From positions 20,047,230 through 20,111,229 of the forward strand of contig NC_088677.1 in assembly GCF_950023065.1 (NCBI RefSeq): 64,000 nucleotides of DNA. The letters are read 5' to 3'. The notes beneath the pieces are model-generated. The model saw only the letters and a list, made by a program, of their open reading frames with translations, did not search any database and was not told where the DNA came from. This document shows positions 20,063 through 31,884 of the stretch, piece after piece (positions within the stretch are counted from its first letter, which is position 1; each line of letters opens with the position of its first letter). The stretch comes from Planococcus citri (Eukaryota; Arthropoda; Insecta; Hemiptera; Pseudococcidae). The translations under genes and the position numbers were made by a program.

Positions 20063-20699
20063 TTGAATTTGAGTCCAATCACTCATTCAATTAAAATTGC
20101 TCAGTCAATCGCTCATATTCCTCTACTTAATTGATCTTTTCTTCCCTTTCACTCATCTTTGCCTGTTTATTAGTCATTGTTATTATTTATTGTTATGTTT
20201 GATCCTTAATTTTTAAAGTTTTGTGGTCTTAGGCATTTAAAAGTTTCTCATCAGTCATCACACGATTGTTGCTATATTTCTTGTGATTCTGCAAACTCAA
20301 CACTTGTCCTTTCGAATGCTCGCATGCAGTGCTTAATAAAAAGGAATATTTATATTCTCACTGGAAATAGATGTTGCAAAAAAACATCTCATACATGGCC
20401 GATTCTATGAAGATGATTTGCAAAAGATCAATATTTATTCAAATTGTTCATTGCAAAAAGTAATCTTATTGGTTAATCTTAATTTGTGAAAGTAATTTAT
20501 AATCAATAATTACATCTGTAACATTATTGTATAAGGAGAAATTTATCTGATTACATAAACGTCAATTGAAGTTTGTTTTACATCTTGTCCTGACATTATT
20601 TTAATTGATCAAATATTAAAACCAGCTATACTTTGTTGTTTAATGAATGCATTGATCAAATGAAAGATCCATGAACACCTCTGCGGTTCCACAGAATTA
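20063..20699 (+). repeat. dispersed repeat, copy 1
   Basis: This is a diverged direct repeat of 21336-21931. Shared anchors include 'caatcactcattc', 'aaaattgctca', 'ttaaagttttgtggtctta' and its variant, and 'tgttgtttaatg.atgcat', ending at 'atgaacacct'. It lies just 5' of the transposase fragment. Confidence 0.65.
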
Positions 20700-20705
20700 T
20701 ATCCA

Positions 20706-21089
20706 GGCCATGCACGGACCATCCGGACTCCAGAGAACGTGGAAAGAGTTCACTCCGCTCTTCTAAAGAACCCCTCTTGCTTAGGTAAGAAACATGCAGC
20801 TGCTCTTCAAATTTCTCACAGTTATTTTCATTGAATGGTCAAGGAAGATTTATCATTCCATCAGTTGAAAGATACTGATTATGAAGCTGGTTCAACATTC
20901 GCAAACAAGATGCTTGAAATGATTGACAGAGGTGGGATTTCTCTAGACGATATCATGATGAGTGACAAAGCACACTTCCACCTCCACGGCGCAGTAAATG
21001 AACAGAATTGTTGTTATTATGCCGAGATGAATCCATTACAGGTTGTGGAGAAGCCCCTCCAACATTCGCCACAAAATAGCCCAGATTGA
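20706..21089 (+). pseudogene. mariner/IS630-type (DDE) transposase fragment
   Basis: In one frame from about 20706 there is an N-terminal helix-turn-helix-like segment (RTIRTPENVERVHSALLKNP, then KKHAAALQISHSYFH). A TGA at 20832-20834 follows, then VKEDLSFHQLKDTDYEAGST and the block MSDKAHFHLHGAVNEQNCCY, ending in EKPLQHSP and a stop. The last block matches the 'SDEAHFHLxGxVNxQNxRxW' stretch around the second catalytic Asp of the DDE_3-like transposases common in arthropods, with Glu changed to Lys. The C-terminal catalytic part is missing and there is an internal stop, so it is dead. Confidence 0.75.
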
Positions 21090-21335
21090 TACAGACCTGT
21101 TAAAAAAGTCACCCAGAATTTCATGAAAAGGCTTGAAAATTGCTTTTCAACCAATGGCCATTATTTATCAAATATTGTTTTTAAAAAATAAACGGTTTTA
21201 AACTTCCACTCTTCTACTTTTTACTGCTGGTTAGTTATTTTGTCCAAGTCTTTGGAGCTCTCCTCTATTTACAAAAAAAAACACATGTGTCAGGTTCCTT
21301 TGGGCAACTCTGTATATATGTATTACCTACAGTGG

Positions 21336-21931
21336 TTTGAATTTGACTTCAATCACTCATTCTACATATTAAAATTGCTCAATCACTCCCTCATATCACT
21401 ATTATTTCATTGATGTTTTCATCCCCTTCTTTATTACCAATTATTATAAATTAGTCATTATATTATTCATTGTTAATAAAAGTTATATTTAAACCTCAAT
21501 TTTTCAAGTTTTATGTTCTTAGATTTCAAAGTTAAGTTTTAAATTCTTAGATTTCAAAGTTTTGTATTGTTATTCCTAGAATTACCTAATTAATGTTTTT
21601 TGGGTCCTTTTCTTTTGCAATGTGCTAAAACGAAGGGAGAGTATTGGAATGTGAATCATTCTGTACATCACACCATCACTGCAATAATTGTTCATTGTAA
21701 AAGTAATCCTTATGTGTTTGTACTGTTTGTTTATTTTAATTTATAAAAGTAATGCAGTCGACTATTATGTCTATAACATTTATAAAATGAGAAGCATCTC
21801 TCAATTAAATATCAATTTGAAGTATGTTTTACAAGTATTATTAATAAAATATTAAAATTTTCTTACTGTGTTGTTTAATGGATGCATCAATCGAATAAAA
21901 GATCTATGAACACCTTCATAGAATTAGAATT
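21336..21931 (+). repeat. dispersed repeat, copy 2
   Basis: This is the second copy of the 20063-20699 repeat, in the same orientation, 3' of the transposase fragment. The two copies therefore bracket about 640 bp. Their ends do not show clear terminal inverted repeats. Confidence 0.65.
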
Positions 21932-22837
21932 GTACCACACACAACATCCACCAAAATTGCTAACAATCAGGCAAAATGGTTATGCAACCATGATGTTGCT
22001 TTCTTTATTTATAAAGCCCCTTGTTGGATGTTTCATTTTCAATATGTCAATTGGCAATTAACCTTTTCACTGCTACGAGCCACTATAGGGATTTGACAAG
22101 ACAACTGTCGCGCTCTAGGAAATTGTAGTAAAAAACACCGGAACTAACGAAAGGTCCCGTTGTTATCAGCAATTTTCAACAATTTTCCTTCAATTTTCAC
22201 AACAATACATTCCAATGTTTATTCGGGGACCTTTCATCAGCCAATCAGAAACAAGGCGACACTAGCGCGGTGACCCTCTGTCAAGTTCCTATAGTGGCTT
22301 TTGAAAAACTTGCCTGTCATGCTACGAGCCACTATAGTGGGTTTCAAATGGACTCGATTTTTTTTTTTTTTTGGTTTTTTATTTTTTAAATGAAAGATTT
22401 ACTATTTTTTATGAACTATGTAGTATCATTCCTGACACCTAAATACATGAAATTAAATGAAAATAAACCCTCCCTTACCCTTGCATGCACCAAAGAACAA
22501 AAAAAATTTGGTTGAATTTCGTGTTTGGACAGTTTTCTTACCCTAACTTAGCACAGGCCATATGTTTCTTCATTTCTTCATTTCAAAACTTGGCAACATC
22601 GCGCTCTCTGGTATTTCTTGCTTTCATATGTTAGGTGATTCTGTTCTCCATGGTTCCCTGGTGTGTTGAATGTGTTGATCATTTTTTTTTTCATTTCTAC
22701 CTACTTCTACCATTCATTACTTCGAACTTGTAAGCATTGAACGTTGTTGGCGAAATAATTATTTGCTTATGAATTGTTTTCTGTTACCTATTTCGTGATC
22801 GGAATAATATTTTTACTAGTAAAGAGTGCTAGATTCA

Positions 22838-23275
22838 TCATGGATGATCCACTTGACGATTTTTTGATGACATTGATGAAATTGAGGAGATTATAACTAC
22901 CTTTGAGGCTTTGATACTTTGATAGTCTTGGTGACAAAACAGAGGACAATACAGCTGATAGGGAAGATGAATGAAAGTGAAGATAACAATGATAATGCAG
23001 CATTTGCGTCTCCTACATCTTGGTGAACAAGACGATTTCTTTTCTGTTCTGTTCTTCTTCTTATTTTTTGTTCACAACATTGAATAATTTTATTGAGTTA
23101 GCGTTCATTTGTTCAGAGCATTATATTGTTCTGTTCGGGTAACGTTCATTGAAAATTTGTGTGTTTATTCTCCATCAGCTATTGCTGGAACATCTACTAC
23201 TACAAATCCTATGGCTACGTGACCAAGTCAACAGTGGAAAAGTGTCGGAACTTTTCAACCTGTAAGTCACAATTT
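22838..23275 (+). pseudogene. possible piggyBac transposase N-terminal remnant
   Basis: Broken frames encode an acidic start (MDDPLDDFL, then after a frameshift DIDEIEEIITTFEALI and SEDNNDNAAFASPTS). Further on are TSTTTNPMAT and PSQQWKSVGTFQP, followed by a donor-like gtaagt at 23262. An acidic N-terminus followed by a W-x(5)-F motif is usual for piggyBac transposases. The catalytic core is absent. This is supported mainly by its position inside the TTAA element. Confidence 0.35.
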
Positions 23276-23315
23276 TGATGTTGCTAATTCAAACCATGCA
23301 ATGTAGGTTTATGTA

Positions 23316-23549
23316 CAGGGTGCCCAGAAATATCGTGAACCCCAAAGAAAGTTTTTCATTAGAAATATAGGTTGGCAACGTGAAATAGAATAAATAGATT
23401 TGATGCATAAGTGTGATTGGCAGAATGTTATCTCTCCAGTCCAACAACCAATCATGTGCTATCATTATTATGTCATTCACTGTGACCAACCGAAATATTT
23501 AGCAGAAAACTTTCATTTTTAGGGGTTCACAATATTTCTGGGCACCCTG
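23316..23549. mobile_element. 234-bp TA-flanked MITE nested in the piggyBac element
   Basis: The inverted ends are CAGGGTGCCCAGAAATAT and ATATTTCTGGGCACCCTG, with one mismatch inside the arms, which extend about 28 bp to GTGAACCCC / GGGGTTCAC. TA flanks both sides (23314-23315 and 23550-23551). There is no coding capacity. Being inside the element at 22062-25206, it inserted later. Confidence 0.85.
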
Positions 23550-24376
23550 TATGCCTGCATGTTTAGAAAGATTTCATATGATGAAGAAATATTGATAGAT
23601 ATGTTCGGGAATCGGATGTTGTTTGATATTTTATTTCAAATTTTTGTTACCAAATGTTGTATTATGCATTACTCGAATGTTCTCTAAAATTGTATGCTAT
23701 TATTTTCGAAGTACGTATTACTGTAGGTATGTTGTTGAAGTACTGCGATGATCTACTTTAGATGAATAGTATTATTTCCTAGGGTAGAGATGGGTACTTT
23801 TATATTATGCTATTCGTTCTGAGGTATTGATATTGTATCATGTGGTAACAGTTTTACATATGCTATTATTGTCTTTACATTTTTTTTCAATTCAGAAATT
23901 TTAACTGACTGTGTTCAATTTATTCAAAACAAATAGAATTATTCTTGTTCATCAGTAATTTCGTAATCTGAACTTGCATATCTGATTTTGCCAATTTTGT
24001 GAGCATTCCATCAATTCTCTCATTTTACACACACAAAAAAACATTGAAAATCGCATAGGTATAAATAAGTGTTTATCTATTAACGTCATAAATAAGAACT
24101 TTATGAAAAAAATGAAGAGGACTAAAATTGTAGTGCGCAAAATTTCCATTCCAGAGAGGTAGTTTGATCCATTCAAACGCGTATAGTTTTCGAGATTTTA
24201 CCATTTTTCAAAAAATTTCATCATCTACCCTCAAATTCACAAAATCAGTCTTGAAAAAATTTTACACCTACTGATAGGGGTAAATACGCGTTTTTCTATG
24301 TAACTATAGTCCCCCTAAGCACCTCCTATGGTTACCCCAACTTAGCACAGGGGGTGTGCAAAATCATTCCTAACTT

Positions 24377-25194
24377 ACAAGGGAGCCCTCCCACATGATA
24401 ATCTCCGATTTGAATGAAACTTGGACTGGTGGAAAGAGGACCTCAAAAAACCCCATCCCTAAATTTTCAGCTGCTGAAGTTGATTTTTCTATTTTTGGCG
24501 AGCGTGTGAAGTTTTGTGTATTTTTTATACGTTTTCTCATGTTATGTGTCAAAAAATTCGATTTCTGATGATAATTCCAGATTTGACCGACGGTAGTACT
24601 TATCGATTAGGTGTCAAGCAGAGACCCTTTGGCCAAAATTTCAGCTGCTGAAATTCATGTGGTGGGGAGAAACGGCCATTTCTTGAATTCATTCATAACA
24701 TGGGAAAAAACAGTAAAAAATCTTGTTTCCTGAACGGATGGCCGGATCCGGCCAATGATGGCATGAGTCGATTTGGTATTCGGCAGAGACTGTTTGACCA
24801 AAATTTGAGCCCTTGAAGTTCATTAGAAGAGCTTAATTGACTCATTTTTCAAATTTTTCAATGGCATTTAAAAACCAGCAATTGGGCAAAAAATTCGATT
24901 TCTGATGATAATTCCAGATCCGGCCGGCGGTAGTATTAGTCAATTAGGTATCAAGCATAGACCCTTTGACCAAAATTTCAGCTGCTGAAGTTCATGCGGT
25001 GGGGAGAAACGGCCATTTTTCGAATTTACAGAACAACTTTACCTGTGTACACAAAACTTCAAACGCTCGTCAAAAATCGAAAAATCAACTTCAGCAGCTG
25101 AAAATTGGGGGATGGGGGTTTTTTGAGGTCCTCTTTCCACCAGTCCAAGTTTCATTCAAATCGGAGATTATCATGTGGGAGGGTTCCCTTGTTA
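24377..25194. repeat. subterminal inverted pair of the piggyBac-like element
   Basis: Arms 24377-24520 and 25049-25194 are reverse complements over about 145 bp (acaagggagccctcccacat against atgtgggagggttcccttgt, continuing through the 'cagctgctgaagttgattttt' block), with a few substitutions. The right arm reaches the element's terminus. The left arm is an internal copy without the last 20 bp. Confidence 0.85.
24550..25030 (+). repeat. three ~168-bp tandem units
   Basis: Units start near 24550, 24717 and 24887. The first and third are close ('aaattcgatttctgatgata', 'ccaaaatttcagctgctgaa', 'ggtggggagaaacggccatt' in both). The middle one is more diverged. They lie between the arms of the inverted pair. 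Confidence 0.75.
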
Positions 25195-25210
25195 GCAGTG
25201 AAAAGGTTAA

Positions 25211-26745
25211 CACCAATATATGTAGTAATCAATTTACCAAAGTCAATCCCTTGGTCCTTCAAGCAATAATCTTGGCTAGTGCAATTTCATCTAGTTACAA
25301 TAAAACTTGCAACTTAGGGAGGGACCAAGTTCCACTTTTTCATCGTGAGGGTGGAAGGGGAGGAGGGCAAATCAAAAACATTATAATAGTGCCTTTGTAA
25401 TAAGATAGACCAAAATTCAAAGATTAAAATAATTTAGAAAGAAATGTTTCACCATAAATATGAAAAAGATACACCCTAATGGTCAGTTTAGGCCACTGGC
25501 CACTGGCCACATGCTCGTGTAAAACGCAACGTCGATGATACCGATGGTGCCAACGTGAAGTCACGAGGTTTCGGTCAACAGTTCGTAGTACTACCAAAAT
25601 GTTAAAACCATAAGCACCTCTACCTGCCTGCCTGTGCCTAGCATGAGAGGTGGACGTTCCCGTTCGACGAACGCAAAACCGTACGGTGGTGCAGCATGGT
25701 AGAGAGCTTTCACGTACCCTTATCGCGCTGGTCGCTGCATATGGGGCCATTGGCAATTCGCAAATCGCATGGTATAGTATTGTACGAAATCGGGAATGAT
25801 ATGATAGTACCTACGAGTATACGGTGAAGACGCCGTCAAGCAGAGCGATAGTACAGTACATACGAAGGCGGTATGGGATGGGACAGGGACAGGGATAGGG
25901 ATAGCGTGCGAGGTGAAGGCAAAAGCGCGATTCGCGCAACCCAAGCATTAGAAAAAGAAAATTCCACTTCTTGGTGGTGAATGAAAAATTTCCCGGGTCT
26001 CGAAGATATTTCGAGCGCCAGCGCACTCTGGCGAGCGTATCGTGAAAAGTCGAATGATTCTTTTTTTTTTCTTTTTCATTCGCAGTGCAGGAAGTTTCGG
26101 ATACTTCTAGCGTCAGTATGTCTTCCGTCAGTGACTCGTGATAAAGTGATATTGCCTTGAATTAATACGCGGCGCGATTCCAATCGTATTTCGTATTTCG
26201 TATTCGCACTCGTAATCGTACAGTTAAAATACATAGTACGAGTACATACTAGATAGGTACGTAGACGTACGTACGTGAATACTGTATATTTTGGTGTATA
26301 CTCTGTGTGTGTTCTCTGCGCGTATCGTAATAATTATTTTCGTTTGCCCGCCCGCAGCAGATACCTACTCGGTGCGTTTGAATTTTGTATAAATAATTAT
26401 TTTAATTCGTACTTCGTATATTAACGTTTTCGCGTAAGTACATATAAGTACCTACTTAATTGCCACCCGATTCGATGCAATACAACGAGATTCCTTCAAT
26501 AGCGTAATTTTTCATTTGCCATTTACTCGCGGTAAATACGTAAGTAGGTAATAGGTACAAGCTGAAGTCGAAACTTTCAACTTTTGGAAACTTGGAACGG
26601 ATGTTTGTGAGTCAAATTTTGAGCAGATTTCAAACGACGAATGCAAGTATACGATATTCAAGAGGGAGAGGGGGATGATAGTTGCTCCGAGCTCGTATTG
26701 CCCATCGATGGCCCTGAATTCGCTATTTTGTTAATTAGGTAGCTT
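25211..26745 (+). other. unique, higher-GC intergenic region; candidate promoter/first exon
   Basis: This non-repetitive stretch is richer in GC and CpG than its surroundings. A strong acceptor (a long T/C run, then cattcgcag, ending 26085) is followed by a short frame ending TGA TAA. A donor-like gtaagta lies at 26434 and a TATAAATAATTA string at about 26386. This would suit a non-coding 5' exon of the octopamine receptor, 13 kb downstream, or the last exon of an unseen gene. No known domain. Confidence 0.3.
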
Positions 26746-26748
26746 ATT

Positions 26749-28425
26749 TTGAGGCCCACTGAGCTGATGTCAGAAAAATGAATTGAAATTTGAGATCAGC
26801 AGGTCTGAAAACGAGGTAAATAACAGGTCATACGAGTTTTTACAATTTTGAAAATTCGAGAGCTCTCTGCAAGGCCCAGAGGGCTGATATCCAAAAAAAT
26901 GAATTGAAATTCGAAATATCAGCAAATCTGAAAACGTGGTGAACCATAGGTCGTACGACTTTTTCCTATTTTGCGAATTCGAGGGCTCCTTGCAAAGCCT
27001 AAAGGGCTGATTCCCCCCCCCCCTAAATGAATCGAAATTATAAATATTAGCAAACCTAAAAACGTAATGAACCATAGGTCATACGAGTTTTTCCAATTTT
27101 GAAAATTCCGAGGGCTCCCTGCAAGGCCTAGAAAGCTGATATCCAGTGCCGTCGTGATGAGGAGGGGGGGGGTCAAAGAGAGCAGTTTGCCTCAGGCCCA
27201 CGCTTTCTGGAGGGCCCAGCAAAAGAAGGCCTGTGATGAAAGAGAAACTTTCGAAAGCTTTTGTCCTTGCTTCGCTCAAGCTTGTTTTCTTTTCTATTAA
27301 ACAAAAAATGAAAATTTTTATAAGTGATATTCCATCGGCAAAATTAGTATTCCCCTCCCCCTCCAATATCAGTCGGCACCGGTTCGGTCCCAACCCCTTC
27401 CCCTCACCTTCTCGAAAGTTTCGTCACTAGAAATGAGGCCAAAAATTGTGATTCGAAACGTCAGCAAATCTTGAAAACGTGGAGAACCATACCCATGAGT
27501 AGGTTACAATAAGAGTTTTCCAATTTTGGACACTCTTTTCATGAGCCTGGAGAGTGAAATTTGTTGAAAGCAACGAACAGGTGTACATGGGTTTTCAATT
27601 TTGGAAATTCTGGATCTTCCCGCAAGACTCAGGGAGGCTGGTACCGAAAAATTGAGCAGAAATTTGAAAGAGGAACATTCGAACGGTCAGCAAACCATCG
27701 GTGACCAAATTTTTTTTTCATTTTTTCAAAATAAATAAGCTCATGCAGGAAGTATCAGAGGGGGGGGGGGTTGAAATTCTAAACCAGCGCCAACAAAAAC
27801 CATGAGGGATACGTATATATCAAAAAATTTGAAATTTGGGAGCTCATTGAGAAGAAAAGAAAGTGAGTACGCAAAAGTATCATAAAACTACACATTGAAA
27901 TCCTGAATGAGAACGTACGAAAAAATAGCGAACTACAAATCGTACGAACCTTACAATTATTTTGAAATTCGAGGCTCATTGCGGGTCGGAAGCCGTTATC
28001 GGAAACATTGATTGGCATCTGAACTCAGAACACCTCGAAATCCATGAATTTTTCCATTTTTTTTGAACAACAGTATAAAGAGGACGAATTGAAATTGGAA
28101 ATCAGCACATCTACGAGTAAAAGCCTACAAAAAACCACAGATCATACCAACTTTCCAATTTTTTGAAAATTTTGGGGCTCACTGCGAGCTCTACGAGGCT
28201 GATACAAAATTTCAAAAAATTGAAATTAGAAATCAGCACGTTTCGTTTGGAAATCTAACAAGCTACAGATCACTTGAATTTTCCAAGCACTTTAAGGGTT
28301 TTAGAAGATTGTTTCAATTTTTTTCAAATTAGAGGGCTCGTTTCAGATTCTCTAGAGGGCTAGTGTATCAAAAAAATTAGTCTCGAAATTTGAAATTAGG
28401 ATGTTTGAAGTTTCAGCAAACCACA
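26749..28425 (+). repeat. old tandem repeat, period about 121-130 bp
   Basis: Recognisable copies of 'gagggctccctgcaaggcctagagggctgatatcc' start near 26740, 26858, 26981 and 27110. Each is followed by 'aaaatgaattgaaattcgaaatcagcaaatctgaaaacgtg...accataggtcatacgag'. Later copies to 28425 are more decayed, and an AAGCTTG-containing insert lies at 27150-27420. Frames open on the minus strand follow the repeat period and are not genes. Confidence 0.75.
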
Positions 28426-28439
28426 GGTGGCAAAATTTC

Positions 28440-29400
28440 TTCAATTTTTTGAGAAGGCTCCACCTAATTTTTTCCAAAAAGCAAACCAAAAAAAGTAATT
28501 ATTTACAAAAAGAGAACAGAATAATTATACATTTTAAGAATTCAGATGTTCTGGTTTTCAAATCTAAAAAGTTCAAGTGGGTAACTATATTTTGAAACTT
28601 TTTAGTAAAAAATCGAGACTTTCTGGCAAAAAAAGCCTCATTCTTGCAAAATAAAACTAGATTTACCATTTCAACAAGAGGAATGGGTTTCTGGCAATTT
28701 TTGACAAAAACACGAGACTTGAAGGAACTTTTGAAAAAAAGTTGAAGACATTGCAACTTTTTGCAAAAAAAAACTTACAATTTTTAGAAATTTTATTAAA
28801 AAGCCAGGGTTTTATACAATTTTTTGGGAAAAAGCAAGACTTGGACAATTTTAGTGAAAAGAAAAACTTCTTGGGAATTGATTAGGGGTAAGTATTGGAA
28901 AAAATATACTTTTTTGACAATTTCTGGCAAATAATTACTATGTTCAATTAAACAAGACTTTTGAAGGATACATACATTTTGAAAGAAAAATCAAAAAAGC
29001 AAGAATTTGACAATCTTAGCAAAAATTAGTAATTTTTGTGAATTATTGGCTAAGAAAGTTCAGAGACTTTACGATTGGCATTTTTGAAAATAAACAAGAC
29101 TTTTTGGAAATTTTTGGGATTTTTTGTTTTTAAGTAGATTTTAAAATTTTTGTAAAAAATGGTACTTTTTTGGACACCTTTTCGGTCAAAAACCAAGACT
29201 TTTAGGAATTTTTTTTGGGCAATGAGGCGGAACTTCTCGGTGATTTTTACTGGGGAAATAAATACGTACTTTTTGGAGTGTTCTGCAAAGAAGTGGCAGT
29301 CTTCAGCAAAGGAACGAGATTATCGAGAAATGTTGACAAATAATGAGATCAACTTAAAGTTTATCTCGGTTACTTTAGTAACTTGATTACTAAAAAAGTA
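28440..29400 (+). repeat. minisatellite block
   Basis: The same 'gactttttggacaatttttggcaaaaa' family as at 1-1240, in the + orientation. No gene seen. Confidence 0.65.
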
Positions 29401-29419
29401 ACCAAGTACGAACCATGTG

Positions 29420-30660
29420 TTGAATTTGGGGGTTCACTAAGACTTTGGAGGGGGGGATTCTATCAAAAAAATCAATTAAATTCAAAATTATCACACGTGA
29501 GAACTGAGCAAATCACAGATCACTTGAAACTTGGGGATTCACTGTGAGGCCCAGAGGGCTCGTATCAAAATAATAAAGCGACAATCTTTAAATCAACCAA
29601 ACCAAAGTCGCAAAAAATTTTTCAAATCATTTCGAAATTTGTGAACTCATCCCGGGGTCCAGGTGAGGGTAGATATAAAAAAAAAAGAATTGAAATTCGA
29701 AATCAGGACATCTAAAAATCGTGCAAACCACAGGTCATCTTTTTTTCAAGACTCTTGGCTAGATCCAGAAGGCTCATCGTATCAGAAAAGTGAGTAAATC
29801 GAAATTCGATATCAGCACTTCTCAAAAAATAATACTTAAACCACAGAATACGCGACCCGTTCAAGTTTCCCCCAATTTTCTCAAAACGCAGTTCATTGCA
29901 TAGGAGGGGGGAGGGGGTGTTCACAGTGGTCTGAAAGACTCCCTCCCCAAAATGGCTGAAATTCAAAAACTCGACTAACGTATTCGGATATTATGTTTTG
30001 AGGGTCTTGGATTTCAAATTTGACAGAAAAAAATCGTATACATGAACGGTTGGGGGGGGGGTAATGGATGGAAAGTACATCAAAAATTTGAGTCAAATAA
30101 GCTGATGACACATCGATTTGTATGTTTCGAGGGTCGTTGACTTCAAATTTGAAGAGTTTTCACGGAGAAATTGATGATGAGGCAGGGGAGGGGGTTAAGA
30201 GAACCTCTAAAAAGCTAGTAACTCATAGATGACAAGAGTATTCAATCTTTTCGAAATTTGTGGGCTCACTTCACCATGGTCTAAGGGTAAAATTTGAGAG
30301 CTCATTGCGAGGGAAAGAAAGTTTATGTCAGAAAAATACTTCAGTATGTACATAATATGTATATTTAAATTCTAATCCAATCCATCTAAAAATCCTACAA
30401 ATCGCAGGTCACACAAATTTCCCAAATTTTTTGTAAATTTCAGGGCCCCATCGTGAAGTATAGGGGGGGGGGGGGAGGAGCTGACACCAAGAAACCCAAA
30501 TTGAAATTGGAAATCAGCAAATCAGAAAACGTGACAAACCATAGATTAAACGAGTTTTTCAAATTTTCAAAATTAGGGGCTCAGTGCGGGGCCTAGATGG
30601 CTGATGTCAGAAAAATGAACTAAAAAGTGACATCAGCACACCTAAACAAGGTGCCCAAAA
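29420..30660 (+). repeat. decayed ~125-bp repeat, second block
   Basis: Copies of the 26749 repeat resume here ('actgtgaggcccagagggctcgtatc' near 29530, 'agatccagaaggctcatcgtatc' near 29763, 'cagtgcggggcctagatggctgatgtc' near 30581), interspersed with G-rich runs (G9-G13 at about 29450, 30052 and 30463). The minisatellite at 28440-29400 therefore interrupts one older array. Confidence 0.65.
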
Positions 30661-30699
30661 AAAATCTCTGAAAAATCAGGACTTCTAAAAGGACATTTT

Positions 30700-31100
30700 T
30701 CAAACACTCCACTCGACGACTTGTTCATTGTCGAGGGGAGGGGGAGTGTACACCATTTTACACGTCAATTTCCCCTTTTTTCAATATCTTCGAACGTTTC
30801 ACGACACAAAAAAGGTAGCGTTCTGAGGGACGTAGGAGCTGCAACGGCGCGGCGTCAGCATCGTTTACGTTCATCCGCAATATTGTGCACCCGCCATCGC
30901 CACCCGATAGCGAGACGATCTTACCTAAAACGCGAATGAGATTAAACGTCGAATATATAAAAAAAAAAATCATCGAGAAGGGAAACGAGGTTGCGAAAAA
31001 ATTCGAAAATTATTACTATTTGTATAATATTTGTACGTATAATTAGGTTGCTCGTGTGGCCAAGTTATTTTTGTAAAGACAAAAATAAAGTGCGAGTAGA
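30700..31100. other. higher-GC unique stretch, frames open on both strands
   Basis: A non-repetitive island in which overlapping frames stay open on + (from about 30819, ~75 codons, ending near 31048) and on - (30973 to 30758). Neither has a recognisable domain or a convincing acceptor/donor pair. AATAAA occurs at 31084-31089. It could be an untranslated exon or conserved non-coding DNA. Confidence 0.25.
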
Positions 31101-31880
31101 ATAGAATACGAGTGAGTATTTCGTCATAGCCCAAATGTTATCATATAGTTAGATGGCCCGGCTAGTTTCATCGGTGTGTTGCTGCTTCAGATGGCATGTC
31201 CCATTATTTTTAAATTTCCGTGTCATCGCTATAAGTCGACAGAGGGAGAAAAGAAGGGAGAGAGAGAACTACATTTTTTTCCCTTTCCTTTCTCGCTTCT
31301 AAGTGTTTCTTTCGTTCTGATTTTTTTTTTTTTTTTTATAAATTTAATATAAATATTTTTCATTTTTTATTGCATCCCAAGGGAGTATACGAAGGAAGTT
31401 GAGTGAAAGGGAATAATTCTTCGAAATTATTCACATACTCGTAAGTACGTAGGTATAGGTACCTATTGGATAAGAGTTTTCAGTTCTATGTACATAATAT
31501 ACGAATAGCTTTGCATCACTTGATTCAGCTATCCAAATGAATTCGATCTAAAATGAGATCAACTACTACATACTTACGTATATCCGTTCATTTAAAATAT
31601 GTAGCAATATAAAAATTGAGCTTTGTTTTATTGCTCAAAAATTCTAAAAGTAAATAGCTTTATCAGAAAATAAACGCGGTGCTCTTCCAATGGGAAATTT
31701 CATGCTCTATAATTTTGTTTCCCTTCATTTTTTTTCGAATGACTCTCAGTTAGTAGTTTTCCGCGAAAATAGATTTTTTGGCCATGAAGAAGTTGAAATT
31801 TCAAATTAAATTTCACTGTTTGAGTTGTTTTGAAGGCCACAAAAAAAATGAACAGAAACAAATTTCCCCACAGAGTGCCC
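31101..31880. other. intergenic, nothing recognised
   Basis: AT-rich sequence with a T18-type run near 31321-31338 and purine-rich gagag strings. No gene, TIR or tandem repeat found. Confidence 0.5.
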
Positions 31881-31884
31881 TCTA

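Larger units (their letters stand above)
22062..25206. mobile_element. piggyBac-like element with TTAA duplications
   Basis: The left end TTAA|CCTTTTCACTGCTA (22058-22075) and the right end TAGCAGTGAAAAGG|TTAA (25193-25210) are exact inverted repeats of 14 bp directly inside TTAA. TTAA duplication with C-starting ends is the hallmark of piggyBac-superfamily transposons. The 3.1 kb interior has no intact transposase, only acidic N-terminal-like fragments. It also holds a smaller MITE, three copies of a ~168-bp repeat, and a ~145-bp inverted pair near the right end. Confidence 0.85.

Noticed and set aside
25424..26026. Overlapping minus-strand frames of 71-110 codons in the GC-richer region
   Set aside because: Three frames overlap and compete, the composition is Arg/His/Cys-rich without a domain, and there is no splice pattern. 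They are best explained by lower stop frequency at higher GC.
27079..27393. Minus-strand frame of 104 codons in the 125-bp repeat block
   Set aside because: It spans decayed repeats and a GAAGCGAG-type insert, with Pro/Gly strings from G/C runs. No coherent protein.
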